A DNA stretch of 64,000 nucleotides from Paenibacillus sp. OV219 (GCF_900110075.1 NZ_FOCJ01000014.1:1-64000); one strand, 5' to 3'. Counted from the first letter of the stretch, positions 17,182 through 27,070 are shown. Translations and numbers: made by a program. Notes: generated by a model not told the origin, from the sequence alone.

Positions 17182-17948
17182 TGCAGCCAACTCCTCTCCA
17201 GCAGCTTCGCCAGCCAATCCGAGAACTTGCCCAGTAATGCATAAATGATAATGCTGAGCACGACAACGTCCATTTGGAAAAATTCCCGCGCGTTCATCGC
17301 CATATAGCCGATGCCGCTATTGGCCGAAATCGTCTCGGAAACGATCAGCGTGAGCCACATAATACCGAGTGCAAACCGAAATCCGACCAGTATGGATGGA
17401 AGCGCGCCTGGAAGAATAATCGTTCGAAAAAGCGTGAAGCCGCGTAGACCGTACGTGCGACCCATCTCAATTAACCCCGAGTCGACGGATCGGATGCCAT
17501 GAAGCGTGTTTAAGTAAATCGGGAATGCGACGCCGAGTGCGACAAGAAAGATTTTCCCTTGCTCGCCGATGCCGAACCAGGCAATGATGAGCGGAATGAG
17601 CGACAGATGCGGGATCGTGCGAATCATCTGAATCGACGAATCGGTTAGCTTCTCCGCAAGCGGCAGCAAGCCGTTCAGAATGGCGAGCACGAAACCGATG
17701 AAGCCGCCAATCAGAAATCCAATCAGTGCCCGCCTTGTGCTGTCGCCGATATAGACGAACAAATCTCCGCTCTTCATTAGTTTAATTCCGGCTTCTAAGA
17801 CGGATACCGGCGTTGGCAGAATGCGCTGTGAGATCCATCCCATACTGCCGAGCCATTGCCAGATAATGACGATCAGAATCGGAATCAACCATTCGAGTCC
17901 GATAGATAACGTGCCAGTTTTCCAGTTACGTGCCGCGGGACTCTTCAT
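17151..17948 (-). CDS. ssuC: aliphatic sulfonate ABC transporter, permease
   Basis: The 265-aa membrane protein has about six transmembrane segments. It carries the binding-protein-dependent permease signature region [29 protein letters not shown], which contacts the ATPase. This places it in the SsuC/TauC group. It forms the channel of the sulfonate importer. GGAGGAAACGAG precedes the ATG. It lies 12 bp after ssuD and overlaps ssuB. Confidence 0.92.
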   Translation of the reverse strand: MKSPAARNWKTGTLSIGLEWLIPILIVIIWQWLGSMGWISQRILPTPVSVLEAGIKLMKSGDLFVYIGDSTRRALIGFLIGGFIGFVLAILNGLLPLAEKLTDSSIQMIRTIPHLSLIPLIIAWFGIGEQGKIFLVALGVAFPIYLNTLHGIRSVDSGLIEMGRTYGLRGFTLFRTIILPGALPSILVGFRFALGIMWLTLIVSETISANSGIGYMAMNAREFFQMDVVVLSIIIYALLGKFSDWLAKLLERSWLQWHPHYRRAK

Positions 17949-17960
17949 TCTCGTTTCCTC

Positions 17961-19106
17961 CTATCTCGCTGCTGCCCGTTCCGCCGGCTTGATCGCATTC
18001 GCGATAAGCTCGCCGAACGGACTCGTCGATGTCGGGCCACTCGCCGTCTTCACCCCTTGAAGCGGAAGCAGAGGGAAGACGAGCTCGGCAAATTGATAGG
18101 CTTCTTCCAAATGCGGATAACCGGATAAAATAAACGTATCGATACCGAGAGCCGCGTACTCCTTCATGAGCCCAGCCACTTCGGTCGGATTGCCTACGAG
18201 AGCCGTGCCTGCGCCGCCGCGAACAAGACCAACGCCAGCCCACAGGTTCGGATAAATCTCAAGCTGACTCCGGTCGCCGCCATGCAGACTCGACATCCGC
18301 TGCTGCCCTTCCGAGTCGTAACGCGCGAACACTTTGCGAGCGGCAGCAATCGCATCGTCGTCGACCTTGCTGATCAGACGAGCTGCTTCTCTCCATGCTT
18401 CTTCGGAGGTTTCGCGCACAATGACGTGCAGACGAATGCCGAAACGAACTTCTCTACCCTGTTCTGCCGCCAACCTCCGAACCTGATCGATCTTCTTGGC
18501 AACTTCCTGCGGCGGCTCGCCCCATGTTAGATAGACGTCGATATGATCTGCGGCTACCTGTTGGCCTGCCGGGGAAGATCCCCCGAAGTAGAGCGGCGGA
18601 TATGGCTTCTGCACCGGTGGGTAGAGCACTTTGCCACCCTTAACCTTCAAGTGCTTCCCTTCATAATCGACCGTCTCTCCGCTCAGCTCTCTGCGCCAAA
18701 TATCGAGGAACTCGCTCGTCAGGTCATAGCGCTCGTCATGCTCGAGGAATACCCCTTCACTCGCAAGCTCCACGGGATCTCCGCCAGTTACGACGTTGAC
18801 GAGCAGCCGCCCGTTTGAGATGCGATCGAACGTCGACGCCATTCTCGCGGATAACGTCGGCGACATCAGTCCTGGTCGCAGCGCAACCAGAAACTTCAGC
18901 CGTTCCGTTACCGTAATGAGCGAAGAAGCTGTAACCCATGCATCCTCGCAAGAGGTTCCCGTCGGCAGCAAGACACCGCCATAGCCAAGGCGGTCTGCCG
19001 CCTGTGCAATTTGTTGCATATATTTCGCATCGACGACGCGAGCTCCCTCGGCGCTGCCTAAGTAGCGTCCATCACCATGCGTTGGAATAAACCAGAATAC
19101 TTCCAT
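17961..19106 (-). CDS. ssuD: FMNH2-dependent alkanesulfonate monooxygenase
   Basis: About 381 aa, a bacterial luciferase-like TIM barrel. It starts [17 protein letters not shown], as SsuD proteins do. It contains [17 protein letters not shown], the flavin/substrate block [12 protein letters not shown], and [14 protein letters not shown] and [12 protein letters not shown] in the usual order. It oxygenates alkanesulfonates with reduced FMN, releasing sulfite and an aldehyde for sulfur assimilation. No ssuE flavin reductase gene is in this operon, so reduced FMN must come from another locus. The ATG lies 7 bp after GGGTG; a TTG two codons earlier is less likely. Confidence 0.94.
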   Translation of the reverse strand: MEVFWFIPTHGDGRYLGSAEGARVVDAKYMQQIAQAADRLGYGGVLLPTGTSCEDAWVTASSLITVTERLKFLVALRPGLMSPTLSARMASTFDRISNGRLLVNVVTGGDPVELASEGVFLEHDERYDLTSEFLDIWRRELSGETVDYEGKHLKVKGGKVLYPPVQKPYPPLYFGGSSPAGQQVAADHIDVYLTWGEPPQEVAKKIDQVRRLAAEQGREVRFGIRLHVIVRETSEEAWREAARLISKVDDDAIAAARKVFARYDSEGQQRMSSLHGGDRSQLEIYPNLWAGVGLVRGGAGTALVGNPTEVAGLMKEYAALGIDTFILSGYPHLEEAYQFAELVFPLLPLQGVKTASGPTSTSPFGELIANAIKPAERAAAR

Positions 19107-19159
19107 TGTCAAACACCCTTTCCGTTGTCGGTTATTGGTTGGTTCTTGGTTGGTTATTG

Positions 19160-20167
19160 TTATTTCAACGTTGCATCCTTCACTTGTATCTCATTCGGAA
19201 TGAGCTTCAGATTGAAGAATGTCTCTGCGATCTTCTGCTGTGCTTCAATAATGGAATCGTCAATTGACGCCAAGCCGTAGCCTCTGCGCCCCGCTGCAAG
19301 CTCAAGCGATGGAATATCGATGCCAAGCTGAGGGGACAGCAGCGCAGCTACGTCTTTCTGATTCTCCTCGGCCCACTTGTCGATCTTATCCAGCTCTTCC
19401 TTGAAGGCTGCAATGACTGGTCCATTCCCTTCGGCAAATTTACGGGAAGCGAGATAGTATTCAATGTTCGAAACGAGATCTTTGCCGTCGGTCAGCAATT
19501 TAGCGCCTGTTGCGGTTTGGGCAGCAGCTAGGAACGGGTCCCAAATGACCCAAGCATCTACAGTTCCATTCTCGAAAGCAACCCTTGCATCGCCCGGCGG
19601 CAGGAATACCGTCGTAATATCGTTATAATCTACGCCTGCTTGCTCCAGCGCTTTGACGAGCAAATAGTGAACGTTCGAGCCTTTGTTAAGCGCAATCTTC
19701 TTGCCTTTCAAGTCAGCTAGCGACGTGATCTTCGAATCCTTCGGTACGAGAATGCCTTCGCTACTCGGGCTTGCAGGCTCATGTGCCAAGTACACCAGCG
19801 GAGCGCCAGCAGCTTGTGCGAAGATCGGCGGGGCTTCGCCAGTATGGCCGATGTCGATGCTGCCTACATTCAGCGCTTCCAGCAACTGCGGGCCGCCTGG
19901 GAATTCGGTCCACGTGATCTTAATGCCTTCAGCTTCCAATCGTTTATCGAGCGTTCCTTTAGCCTTGAGAATATTGACGGTGCCGTATTTCTGATAGCCA
20001 ATGCGGATTTCTTTGGTAGTGGATGATGATCCCGACGTTGTATTGGAATCGGTATTCGCTGCGTTGCCTGAATTGTTCGAGCCGCAAGCGCTCAATACCA
20101 GTGTCAAACTTAGTAAAGCAATAATAAACAAGGATAATTTCCGGTAAGCTGGGGTTCTCTTCGTCAT
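19160..20167 (-). CDS. ssuA: aliphatic sulfonate-binding lipoprotein
   Basis: About 335 aa from [11 protein letters not shown] lipoprotein signal is clear: basic N-terminus, hydrophobic stretch and lipobox LSAC, followed by a Ser/Asn/Thr-rich linker. The mature part follows the SsuA/THI5-like fold: [53 protein letters not shown], and [12 protein letters not shown]. It captures sulfonates outside the membrane and delivers them to SsuBC. GAGGTG lies 6 bp before the ATG. It is the first gene of the operon and is preceded by a strong promoter and an intrinsic terminator in its leader. Confidence 0.93.
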   Translation of the reverse strand: MTKRTPAYRKLSLFIIALLSLTLVLSACGSNNSGNAANTDSNTTSGSSSTTKEIRIGYQKYGTVNILKAKGTLDKRLEAEGIKITWTEFPGGPQLLEALNVGSIDIGHTGEAPPIFAQAAGAPLVYLAHEPASPSSEGILVPKDSKITSLADLKGKKIALNKGSNVHYLLVKALEQAGVDYNDITTVFLPPGDARVAFENGTVDAWVIWDPFLAAAQTATGAKLLTDGKDLVSNIEYYLASRKFAEGNGPVIAAFKEELDKIDKWAEENQKDVAALLSPQLGIDIPSLELAAGRRGYGLASIDDSIIEAQQKIAETFFNLKLIPNEIQVKDATLK

Positions 20168-20201
20168 AATACACACCTCGATCGTCATAATTGGACAACG
20201 C

Positions 20202-20264
20202 AAAAACCGGAAGTTTCCCTATGCCAAGCTCCATCGCAGGAGTATTAGTAAAGGAAACTTCCGG
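20202..20264 (-). promoter_or_regulatory. leader terminator (attenuator) of the ssu operon
   Basis: In the leader, CCGGAAGTTTCC (20264-20253) pairs perfectly with GGAAACTTCCGG (20218-20207), followed at once by TTTTT. A small hairpin CTCC-TGCGAT-GGAG lies in the 34-nt loop. This is an intrinsic terminator about 35 bp before the ssuA start codon and downstream of the promoter, so expression must depend on readthrough or antitermination. I do not recognise a SAM, T-box or other known sensor in the remaining leader. Confidence 0.75.
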
Positions 20265-20297
20265 TGGTCCGGTAAGTTCGTTTAATCTTATGGGTTT

Positions 20298-20326
20298 ATA
20301 ATATACAGATAATTCCGATGTGTCAA
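20298..20326 (-). promoter_or_regulatory. ssu operon promoter
   Basis: On the minus strand TTGACA (20326-20321) and TATTAT (20303-20298) are 17 bp apart, close to consensus. The spacer contains CGGAATTAT, and AATTC lies just upstream of the -35. This forms an AATTC/GGAATT dyad reminiscent of CymR-type cysteine-regulon sites, which is an inference. The predicted leader is about 124 nt. Confidence 0.8.
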
Positions 20327-20392
20327 CTATGAATTAAAAATTAGGCTGAGTGCCGATCGCAGCTGACCGACTACTGCTCTCCCAAGCTGCAA

Positions 20393-21436
20393 TTAAGCGT
20401 GAATCTTCACTTTGGTTCCTGTCGGAATCGTATCGAACAACCATTCCACGTCCTTATTATTCATCCGAATGCACCCACCGCTCGCATTCTTGCCAATCGA
20501 GGAAGGAGCGTTCGTGCCGTGGATGCCATACTTGGTCCCCGCTGTATTCGGCACGCTTAAGCCCAGCCATCTGCTGCCAAGCGGATTCTTCGGGTCGCCT
20601 CCTGGAATTTCCTTAGCCAGATACCACGGATTCTTAAGCTTCGTCACGATCTCGAAGCTTCCGATTGGCGTGAGCCCCAGCCGCTTCCCGCTGGCGATGT
20701 CGAAGCTCTTCACAATCGTGCTGCCGGTGTATACATACAGTTTATTCCGCGTCACGTTAATCTCAATCGAGACGCTCTTCGATTGCTTCACCGCCGTTGT
20801 CGCCTTGTCAGCGAACGCCGTCGTTACTGCCGGCTCCGACAAGTAATACAGATTCGGAATTTGCAGCACTTGTCCCGCCTTAATGGAATTGACCGTTTCC
20901 AGTATGCTGTTGTAGCGAGCGATCGCCTGCTGGTAGTCTTGAAGCTTCATATACTGCGCCACAAGGCTATACAGCGTATCGCCCTTCACGACGGTATGTC
21001 TCTTCTCCCCGGAAGGAAGCGGTATGCGCAGTTCCATGCCGAGCTTCAGTCCCGTGTTTGGGTCCGTGATCTGATTATAGGCCATGAGCATATCCAAATA
21101 TTGACTGCGATTAAAGTAATGGTTTGTAATCGCGTATAACGTATCCCCGAGCTTCACCGAATATTGGTCCAGCACGAGCGGATTCGATAGCTGCAGTGTC
21201 GTTCCCGCTTTCAGGCTTAACTTCGGATTCAGTCCATTCGTCTTCGCTACCCGCTCATAATCACTGGTCAGGTAGAACTTCTTCGCAATTCCGTATAACG
21301 TATCCCCCGGTTTGATACTATATGAAACCTGAATAGAGGAGTCCATTTCTGCTAGCGCTTTCGCTAGATCCGGACGGCTAGTAAAGAGCATAACTAATAA
21401 AACGATACCAAGTACCCACTTCGACTGCTTGCTCAA
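20393..21436 (-). CDS. L,D-transpeptidase with three LysM repeats
   Basis: The 347-aa protein starts with an N-terminal membrane/signal segment (WVLGIVLLVMLFTS). Three LysM peptidoglycan-binding repeats follow, at about 37-83, 93-139 and 146-195, each with a GDTLY core. A YkuD-type L,D-transpeptidase domain occupies about 225-347. The catalytic motif HGTNAPSSIG followed by SGGCIRM gives the nucleophilic Cys and the His. It likely crosslinks or remodels peptidoglycan outside the cell, as related spore- and wall-associated enzymes do. Translation starts at TTG, 7 bp after AAGGGTGAT. It stands alone, with a long untranslated region upstream. Confidence 0.93.
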   Translation of the reverse strand: MSKQSKWVLGIVLLVMLFTSRPDLAKALAEMDSSIQVSYSIKPGDTLYGIAKKFYLTSDYERVAKTNGLNPKLSLKAGTTLQLSNPLVLDQYSVKLGDTLYAITNHYFNRSQYLDMLMAYNQITDPNTGLKLGMELRIPLPSGEKRHTVVKGDTLYSLVAQYMKLQDYQQAIARYNSILETVNSIKAGQVLQIPNLYYLSEPAVTTAFADKATTAVKQSKSVSIEINVTRNKLYVYTGSTIVKSFDIASGKRLGLTPIGSFEIVTKLKNPWYLAKEIPGGDPKNPLGSRWLGLSVPNTAGTKYGIHGTNAPSSIGKNASGGCIRMNNKDVEWLFDTIPTGTKVKIHA

Positions 21437-21803
21437 CGATAATCACCCTTCTGCCCGTATGTATAACTTTGCGGCTCAGAGCATTCGCCTTGCTTCGTCA
21501 GGATTCCTTCTTATCCGCTTTGTATTTTAGCAAATTAATCCAATAGGCGGAGAAAAGCTGCCGAACGAACAAAGCACGGGTTCTTAGGTAGGGAATAGAA
21601 GGTCCTTCACTCTGTGCAGAGACTACAGGGGAAAAGTCCCATCATCTGCTGCGTACACGGTCAATGATCCCAGGAAAAAATATTTCATCACCTCCTACCA
21701 TTCGACCCACTTCTCGATTGCAATTTAGTATTTTCATTCGTAAACGACACCGGTTAAGTCGGCAACGCCAAGTTCTGGAGTTCGGCTTTGAGGTGGAAAA
21801 AAA
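21437..21803. other. intergenic region upstream of the L,D-transpeptidase
   Basis: About 370 bp with no supported gene. Several short complementary runs suggest RNA structure (for example GGGGAAAAGTCCC near 21628 and TCTGTGCAGAGA near 21611). I could not match them to a known riboswitch or small RNA. An extended -10-like TGCTAAAAT lies near 21530 on the minus strand without a good -35. Confidence 0.5.
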
Positions 21804-21838
21804 GATAAAAACCCTTGCTTATGCAAGGGTTTTTTATC
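21804..21838. terminator. bidirectional terminator
   Basis: AAAAACCCTTGC pairs with GCAAGGGTTTTTT around a TTAT loop, with U-tracts for both strands. On the minus strand it ends the RDD gene. On the plus strand no gene is seen ending here. Confidence 0.9.
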
Positions 21839-21857
21839 TGTGGCTAGCTCTATATGC

Positions 21858-22643
21858 TCATCCAATCTCCCATTCGTCCCGCAACTGGGTATACAGCCAA
21901 ATCAAATAGGTACGATCGTCGCCGAGCTGCGGCCCTCCCGTCAGCTTGGCTGCAAAATGACGCTTTATTTGCGCGCCGTACTCGTTGGATTTCGCCTCCG
22001 TCATATGTGGAAGCCTGTCCACATAAGCAGAAAGCAGCACCCAGTCGCCATGTTCGATAAGGCGGCGATGCTCTTCCGCAAGCGAAACTGCAGGAAGCGA
22101 GCTGCCCAGCTTCTGCACTTCCTGATCCACACGCTTCTTCTGCTTCAACCAATCGCGCTGTACTTCAACAACGACAATTGTCCCTGCTACCATATCGCCG
22201 AGTCGTTTATCGTGCTTGCTGAACAGCATGACAGCCATCCCGAGGAAATAAAACGTCGGCAGCATATCGAGCAGACGAAACAGATTGCGGATCATAATAG
22301 ATAAAAAAGTAGCTGCATGTCCATTCTCCTGCAGCACACGAATGCCTATCCACTTCTTGCCTAGCGTCTGTCCCCCGTTATAATACTCCATCCCGATGAA
22401 GTAGCCGATATTGACGAGCGCCAAAAGGATAATCATAACGGCAACCGCATAGTCGAAAGCGCGGATAGCAGAAATTCCCGTGGTTCCAGCTACTGCAAGA
22501 AAGACGAGGAAATTAAATGCGGCAAGCAGCAGGATATCAAGCAATTGCGCAATTCCCCGCGAACCGATACCGGCTGTAAAGAAGCTGAGCTGCACCCGCT
22601 CCGGAGTGATGACAACGGCCTCTTTTTCCAAAAAACTGTTCAT
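21858..22643 (-). CDS. RDD-family membrane protein
   Basis: The 261-aa protein has an RDD domain in the first two-thirds. The helix-start AGIGSRGIAQLLDILLLA holds the conserved R and D, two more membrane segments follow, and the TLGKKWIGIRVL and KRLGDMVAGTIVV blocks are typical. The last 80 residues are soluble and helical. The family's function is unsettled; some members act in ion or osmotic homeostasis. It is divergent from a SpoIIM-like gene, and this RDD/SpoIIM/DUF58/MoxR combination recurs in spore formers, suggesting a shared membrane process. Confidence 0.87.
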   Translation of the reverse strand: MNSFLEKEAVVITPERVQLSFFTAGIGSRGIAQLLDILLLAAFNFLVFLAVAGTTGISAIRAFDYAVAVMIILLALVNIGYFIGMEYYNGGQTLGKKWIGIRVLQENGHAATFLSIMIRNLFRLLDMLPTFYFLGMAVMLFSKHDKRLGDMVAGTIVVVEVQRDWLKQKKRVDQEVQKLGSSLPAVSLAEEHRRLIEHGDWVLLSAYVDRLPHMTEAKSNEYGAQIKRHFAAKLTGGPQLGDDRTYLIWLYTQLRDEWEIG

Positions 22644-22735
22644 AGCGCTCTCCTATCTTTATCCAAATTATGTTAGCATGACATGGAGGGCTTGTCCTAC
22701 ACGAGCCTTATTCATCATAAGGAGACACGGCCGAC

Positions 22736-23707
22736 ATGGATATGAGTACGTTTACGAAACAGCATAAATCACAATGGTCGGAGCTCGAACAGCTGCTTGC
22801 AAGGTTCTCTCGCAAAAAAAGCACGCTCAGCATAGCTGAGGTCGATAGGCTTACCGTCCTGTACAAAACCGCCTCTTCCCACCTTGCGACATTCCGAACC
22901 TACCTTCCGCAGAACGAAACGACGCAATATTTGAACCATCTCGTCTCTCGGGCGCACCATATGATTTACCTGGATAGCAACAAAAGCAGCGCGCAGCTGC
23001 GTTATTTCTTCGGCCAGCATTTCATCGGGCTTATTCGCTCCAGACTCGGCTTTGTTGCCGTTGCGTTCGGGCTGTTTATCATTGGCGCTCTGTCGGGCTT
23101 CATCTCGGTGTGGAACGATCCATTAAACGCTCATGCGCTGCTGCCATCCGCGGTCGCACAGAGCATTGACCCTTCCCAAACGGAGCTGCCCCGTGGAGAT
23201 TTGCATAGCCCCATCGTCTCTACCGAGATTATGACCAACAACATTCGCGTAGCCGCCCTTGCTTTTGTCAGCGGCATCACACTTGGTATTGGAACGGTCT
23301 ATCTGATGCTAAGCAATGGACTGCTGCTCGGCGCGCTCGCCGCTGTATTCGTCCAGTCGGATAAAGGCTACGTGTTCTGGGCGTATATTCTGCCTCACGG
23401 CATTATCGAGCTCACGGCGATCTTCATCGCCGGCGGCGCTGGCTTCTATATGGCTTATCGCATGATTGTACCAACGGCCTTTTCTCGCAAATACGAGTTT
23501 CTTCTTGCCGCCAAAGAGTCAGCCCAGCTGCTTCTTGGCACCGTGCCGCTGTTCGTCATTGCTGGCATCATTGAGGGCTACATTACACCGTCCACGATGC
23601 CGCTTGAAGCCAAATATGGAATAGCCGGAGCAACACTGCTTCTTCTAGCCGCTTACTATCTGTACGGGCTGCGTTCGCTGAAGCGGACAGCCACGCTATC
23701 GCTATAG
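22736..23707 (+). CDS. SpoIIM-like (stage II sporulation protein M family) membrane protein
   Basis: The 323-aa protein has a soluble helical N-terminus of about 100 residues and then five to six membrane segments. The block TNNIRVAALAFVSGITLGIGTVYLMLSNGLLLGA and the following ILPHGIIELTAIFIAGGAGF are the SpoIIM/DUF95 signature. In Bacillus subtilis SpoIIM is part of the engulfment machinery. This longer, DUF58/MoxR-linked version is a paralogous group whose role is not established. It is the only rightward gene of the cluster. AAGGAG stands 10-11 bp before its ATG, and its end overlaps the convergent DUF58 gene by 6 bp. Confidence 0.87.
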   Translation: MDMSTFTKQHKSQWSELEQLLARFSRKKSTLSIAEVDRLTVLYKTASSHLATFRTYLPQNETTQYLNHLVSRAHHMIYLDSNKSSAQLRYFFGQHFIGLIRSRLGFVAVAFGLFIIGALSGFISVWNDPLNAHALLPSAVAQSIDPSQTELPRGDLHSPIVSTEIMTNNIRVAALAFVSGITLGIGTVYLMLSNGLLLGALAAVFVQSDKGYVFWAYILPHGIIELTAIFIAGGAGFYMAYRMIVPTAFSRKYEFLLAAKESAQLLLGTVPLFVIAGIIEGYITPSTMPLEAKYGIAGATLLLLAAYYLYGLRSLKRTATLSL

Positions 23708-25075
23708 AGCATCGCGGTTTTTCAAATTCAAATACAGATTAACCGCGCTGAGCGTCAGCTGATCTGCTCGAACATCAAGCACATCAATGCCGTTCTGCGC
23801 CATCGTCTCCGCATACTGCCTGCGGTCCCAATTAAATTTATGCGCAACGCTCTGGATAAATCCGGTGCGTGCGTTCGTAACCGGCGTATGCGCCCACTGG
23901 TGCAGCAGCGGATCTTGCAGAGACAAGAGCAGGAGCATGTGACTGCGGCGCAGCTTTCGGACATATGCAGCGATATCCTGGTGGTATAGATAGCTCTCCA
24001 TATCCGAGAATAGGACGATAAACGAGCGTTTCTTCTGCACGCGCATGAGATAAGAGAATGCCACGCTGTAGCTCGACTCCACAAATTCGCTATGCACATC
24101 GTACACCGCCCCAGTGAGGCGGTTCAAATGCGCCAGCCCCTTGTCTTGCGGCACATAAACGTTCACCTTCGAGGAGAAGGCGAGCAGCGCGACTTGATCC
24201 CCCTGCTTCAATGCCACCGCAGCAAGAGCTAGCGCCGACTCCAATACCCGATCGAGCTTCGTCTGCCCCTGAAGCTCTACACCCATCATTCGTCCGCAAT
24301 CAATCACGATGGTGACGATCTTCCCTCTCTCGGGACGAAGCACGTTCGTCATGAGCTTATTGGCTCGCGCGGCTGCCCGCCAGTTGACCGTTCGCGGGTC
24401 ATCTCCCTGCACGTATTCGCGTATCGAATCGAACTCCAAGCCAGCGCCTGTCTTCCTCACAATCTTCTGCCCGTCCAATATGAGCGTAGCCGGGGTCGAG
24501 CCAAGAATACCGCGAACCTGCGACAAGTCGGGAACAATGCGAACTTCACTGTCGCATGATAGTCTTGCATATTTGCGTATAAGGCCAAGTCCGCCGCCAT
24601 ATAGCAAGTGCGCATGCCGAAGCGGATACCGCCCACGTTCAGCGCTGGACGTGACATACGATAGCTCGCAGCTATCGCCTCGAATTCTGCCATGGACGGT
24701 CGCTTGCTTGAAAGCTAGCGGCAGATCATCGGTTAACGAGACCATTAGCAACAGCTGTCGGCTCGCACGCAGCGTCAATTGCACGTCGAAATACTGGCGC
24801 ACATCCGCCTGACCTTGAACGGTTCGTTCCAGCGAGAAGACGCCGCGCCTCGGCAGCAGCAAATAGTCAATTATCGTAAAAATAAGCAGCAGGATATTCC
24901 AGACAACTAGCGCATAAAGTCCATACGCATCCTCTATTGCATACACAATGGCGGCCACGACCGCCCCTGCTGCCGCAAGGGCGATAAGCCTTCCGGTCGG
25001 CAGCACAGCCTGGTGAACGAACCGATCAGCGAGGAACTGGCGCAGCTGCAAGCGTTTCCTGGATGATGCCGTCAC
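23702..25075 (-). CDS. DUF58 / von Willebrand factor A-like protein
   Basis: The 457-aa protein has two N-terminal membrane helices (about 28-75). A beta-rich region follows, then the DUF58 signature FDSIREYVQGDDPRTVNWRA, and a VWA-like fold with a degenerate metal site (VIDCGRMM in place of the DxSxS motif). DUF58 proteins are usually paired with MoxR ATPases, as here: the gene overlaps the downstream end of moxR by 50 bp. The pair is thought to act like a chaperone/adaptor on membrane or wall-linked partners. Function in this organism is inferred. Confidence 0.88.
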   Translation of the reverse strand: MTASSRKRLQLRQFLADRFVHQAVLPTGRLIALAAAGAVVAAIVYAIEDAYGLYALVVWNILLLIFTIIDYLLLPRRGVFSLERTVQGQADVRQYFDVQLTLRASRQLLLMVSLTDDLPLAFKQATVHGRIRGDSCELSYVTSSAERGRYPLRHAHLLYGGGLGLIRKYARLSCDSEVRIVPDLSQVRGILGSTPATLILDGQKIVRKTGAGLEFDSIREYVQGDDPRTVNWRAAARANKLMTNVLRPERGKIVTIVIDCGRMMGVELQGQTKLDRVLESALALAAVALKQGDQVALLAFSSKVNVYVPQDKGLAHLNRLTGAVYDVHSEFVESSYSVAFSYLMRVQKKRSFIVLFSDMESYLYHQDIAAYVRKLRRSHMLLLLSLQDPLLHQWAHTPVTNARTGFIQSVAHKFNWDRRQYAETMAQNGIDVLDVRADQLTLSAVNLYLNLKNRDAL

Positions 25076-25946
25076 TTGTTCCGCCCTCCAATTCCGCCTG
25101 CGCCGACAATAACAGTCGATGGCGCAGCGCTGGGCGAGCCACGAGCTTCACATCATCCGGCGTCACGTACGTTCTGCCATCGAGCAGCGCCCACGCTTTG
25201 CTCGCCATTAAGATGGCAATGCCAGCACGCGGCGACGCACCGAGCTGAACGCTGCGCGATTCTCTTGTTAGGCGCACGATGGCGGCAATATAGTCAATAA
25301 TGGAATCCTCCACAATAACATTAGCTAGCTGACGCTGCGCGCTAAGAATAGTGTCTATTGAAAGCAATGGCTGTACGAGCTGCTCTTCCTGGAGTGGCGT
25401 ATTCGCATGCGCCTTCAGAAGGCTGCGCTCACTCGCTTCGTCCGGGTAGTTAAGCACAAGCTTGAACATAAACCGGTCAAGCTGCGCTTCTGGCAGCGGG
25501 TATGTGCCTTCGTATTCAACCGGATTCTGCGTTGCGATGACGAAGAACGGGTTAGGCAGCTTGTACGTTGTTCCTTGAATAGTTACTTGCCGTTCTTCCA
25601 TTGCTTCGAGCAGCGCCGCTTGTGTCTTTGGACCGGAGCGGTTAATTTCATCCGCGAGCAATATATTCGTAAACACAGGGCCTTTCACCGTTTGAAACTC
25701 ACTCATCTGCATGTGATAGATAATGCTGCCCGTCATATCGCTTGGCATCAAATCCGGTGTAAACTGAATGCGCCGATAATCGCCACCGATCAAGCTTGCC
25801 AGCGTGCGAGCCATCTTCGTCTTGCCTAGTCCGGGCACGCCTTCCAGAAGCACATGACCGCCTGCTACCAGAGCTGTTGCCAGCAGTCGAATATTGTACG
25901 CTTGTCCATGCAGCTGCCGCTCCATGGCTTGCAATAATTGTTCCAT
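25026..25946 (-). CDS. MoxR-family AAA+ ATPase
   Basis: About 306 aa. Walker A is GVPGLGKTKMA (near residue 40), Walker B is LLADEINRSGPKTQAALLEAMEE, sensor 1 is FFVIATQNPVEYEGTYPLPEAQLDRFMF, and a C-terminal lid follows. This is the standard MoxR layout. It probably remodels or loads partners encoded by the adjacent DUF58, DUF4350 and DUF4129 genes. The ATG was chosen over an upstream GTG because AAGGAG abuts the GTG but lies 11 bp before the ATG. The gene overlaps or abuts both neighbours, indicating translational coupling. Confidence 0.92.
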   Translation of the reverse strand: MEQLLQAMERQLHGQAYNIRLLATALVAGGHVLLEGVPGLGKTKMARTLASLIGGDYRRIQFTPDLMPSDMTGSIIYHMQMSEFQTVKGPVFTNILLADEINRSGPKTQAALLEAMEERQVTIQGTTYKLPNPFFVIATQNPVEYEGTYPLPEAQLDRFMFKLVLNYPDEASERSLLKAHANTPLQEEQLVQPLLSIDTILSAQRQLANVIVEDSIIDYIAAIVRLTRESRSVQLGASPRAGIAILMASKAWALLDGRTYVTPDDVKLVARPALRHRLLLSAQAELEGGTSDGIIQETLAAAPVPR

Positions 25947-25954
25947 GCCCTTCG

Positions 25955-27070
25955 TCACTCCTTCTCCATATCGACTATCGCCTCGCTGTATTCGCGAGCA
26001 AGCGCGGCGAACTCACGCGCACTAACTTGCGCCTGTTGCGGCTCTCGCAGCAGCCGCAGCAGGCTCTCGGCCCGCTTCGCATCCCAGCGGGTGCTGGCGA
26101 TGCTCGCTGCCTCCTGCGGCGGCGCGCTGGGCAGAACACCCCAGCGCTCATAGAGCAGCTGGCGCAGTCGCTGCGCGCTGTGCGCCAAAGCATCCGAGCG
26201 GAGCCGCCGCCGCTCATACCAGCCGGCGACAGCGAGCAGCGTCTCGTCGCCGCGACGCACGGTCCACGCCCGCGGCGTGTGGACCGGTCCAATGCGCTTG
26301 GCGCGCTTCCATAGCCAGAGCAGCAGCACGATTGCGAGCTGCGCGGCTGCGGCGAGCAGCCAAGCGGGATACACGGCAGACAAGCCTCTCTCAGCTGTGT
26401 ATCCGTGATGATATTCGTCGATCAGCCATTGTCGACGGGTATCCTGCAGCAGCGGCCACACGAGCTCGAAGTGACCGCGTTCGATAATCATGCTGTTCAT
26501 GAGCCATTTGGGCTCGAGCAGCACCGTAAAGGAGCCTTCGCCAAAATGTTTCCTGGCGCCAAGTATGCCTCGTTCATCCTCGTATATCGTCTCCAGCTCG
26601 CGCTGCGCCACTAGACGACTGGTAGTCGACACAGTCGCTTCAAGCGATAATACTTTCCCCTGCATGTGGACATTGGCAGGCTTGCTGCCGAGTCCCTTTG
26701 GCTGTTCAGCCTCCTTCAATTGAAAGCTGTCCCATGCCTCCATATCACTTGCCGCCAGCAGCACGTCATTCCCGTGCTCCACCCAGCTGCGCATCGCATC
26801 CAGCTCAGGTTTTGCCAGCATACTTGGCTGCACGATTAGCAGTGTATACCCGCTGCCCGAAGGAAGACTCTCCGGCGGGAGCTCCCACCTTCGAGTCGTC
26901 ACTCCTCGCTCCTGCGCAAGCTCCACAATCGCCTTAATTCCGTCCGAATCCGGCGAGAACGATAGAAAAGGTTGGTAGTCCTTGGTCTCGGGCTTTACGA
27001 GCATGTAGCCGATTCCGATAAACAGCAGCACACTGACGAGCAGGCCGATCATATATTTATCTGGCTTCAG
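25955..27070 (-). CDS. DUF4350-domain membrane protein (probable CTG start)
   Basis: About 371 aa from the chosen start. An N-terminal membrane anchor (YMIGLLVSVLLFIGIGYMLV) is followed by the DUF4350 region with SFSPDSDGIKAIVELAQERG and WVEHGNDVLLAASD. A second membrane helix comes near residue 235 (AWLLAAAAQLAIVLLLWLW), with a charged cytosolic tail. The start is unusual. A good AGGAGG (27084-27079) lies 8 bp before a CTG at 27070. The only ATGs are 54 bp upstream inside the previous gene without a good site, or 18 bp downstream in the membrane helix. The gene belongs to the moxR operon; its function is unknown. Confidence 0.8.
   Translation of the reverse strand: MKPDKYMIGLLVSVLLFIGIGYMLVKPETKDYQPFLSFSPDSDGIKAIVELAQERGVTTRRWELPPESLPSGSGYTLLIVQPSMLAKPELDAMRSWVEHGNDVLLAASDMEAWDSFQLKEAEQPKGLGSKPANVHMQGKVLSLEATVSTTSRLVAQRELETIYEDERGILGARKHFGEGSFTVLLEPKWLMNSMIIERGHFELVWPLLQDTRRQWLIDEYHHGYTAERGLSAVYPAWLLAAAAQLAIVLLLWLWKRAKRIGPVHTPRAWTVRRGDETLLAVAGWYERRRLRSDALAHSAQRLRQLLYERWGVLPSAPPQEAASIASTRWDAKRAESLLRLLREPQQAQVSAREFAALAREYSEAIVDMEKE

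Noticed and set aside
19959..20234. Possible leader peptide gene reading through the ssu attenuator
   Set aside because: It runs through the ssuA start in another frame, has no ribosome binding site, and its sequence has no regulatory codon run.
21437..21803. c-di-AMP or other riboswitch before the L,D-transpeptidase
   Set aside because: The conserved aptamer words are absent, so it is listed only as an unassigned region.
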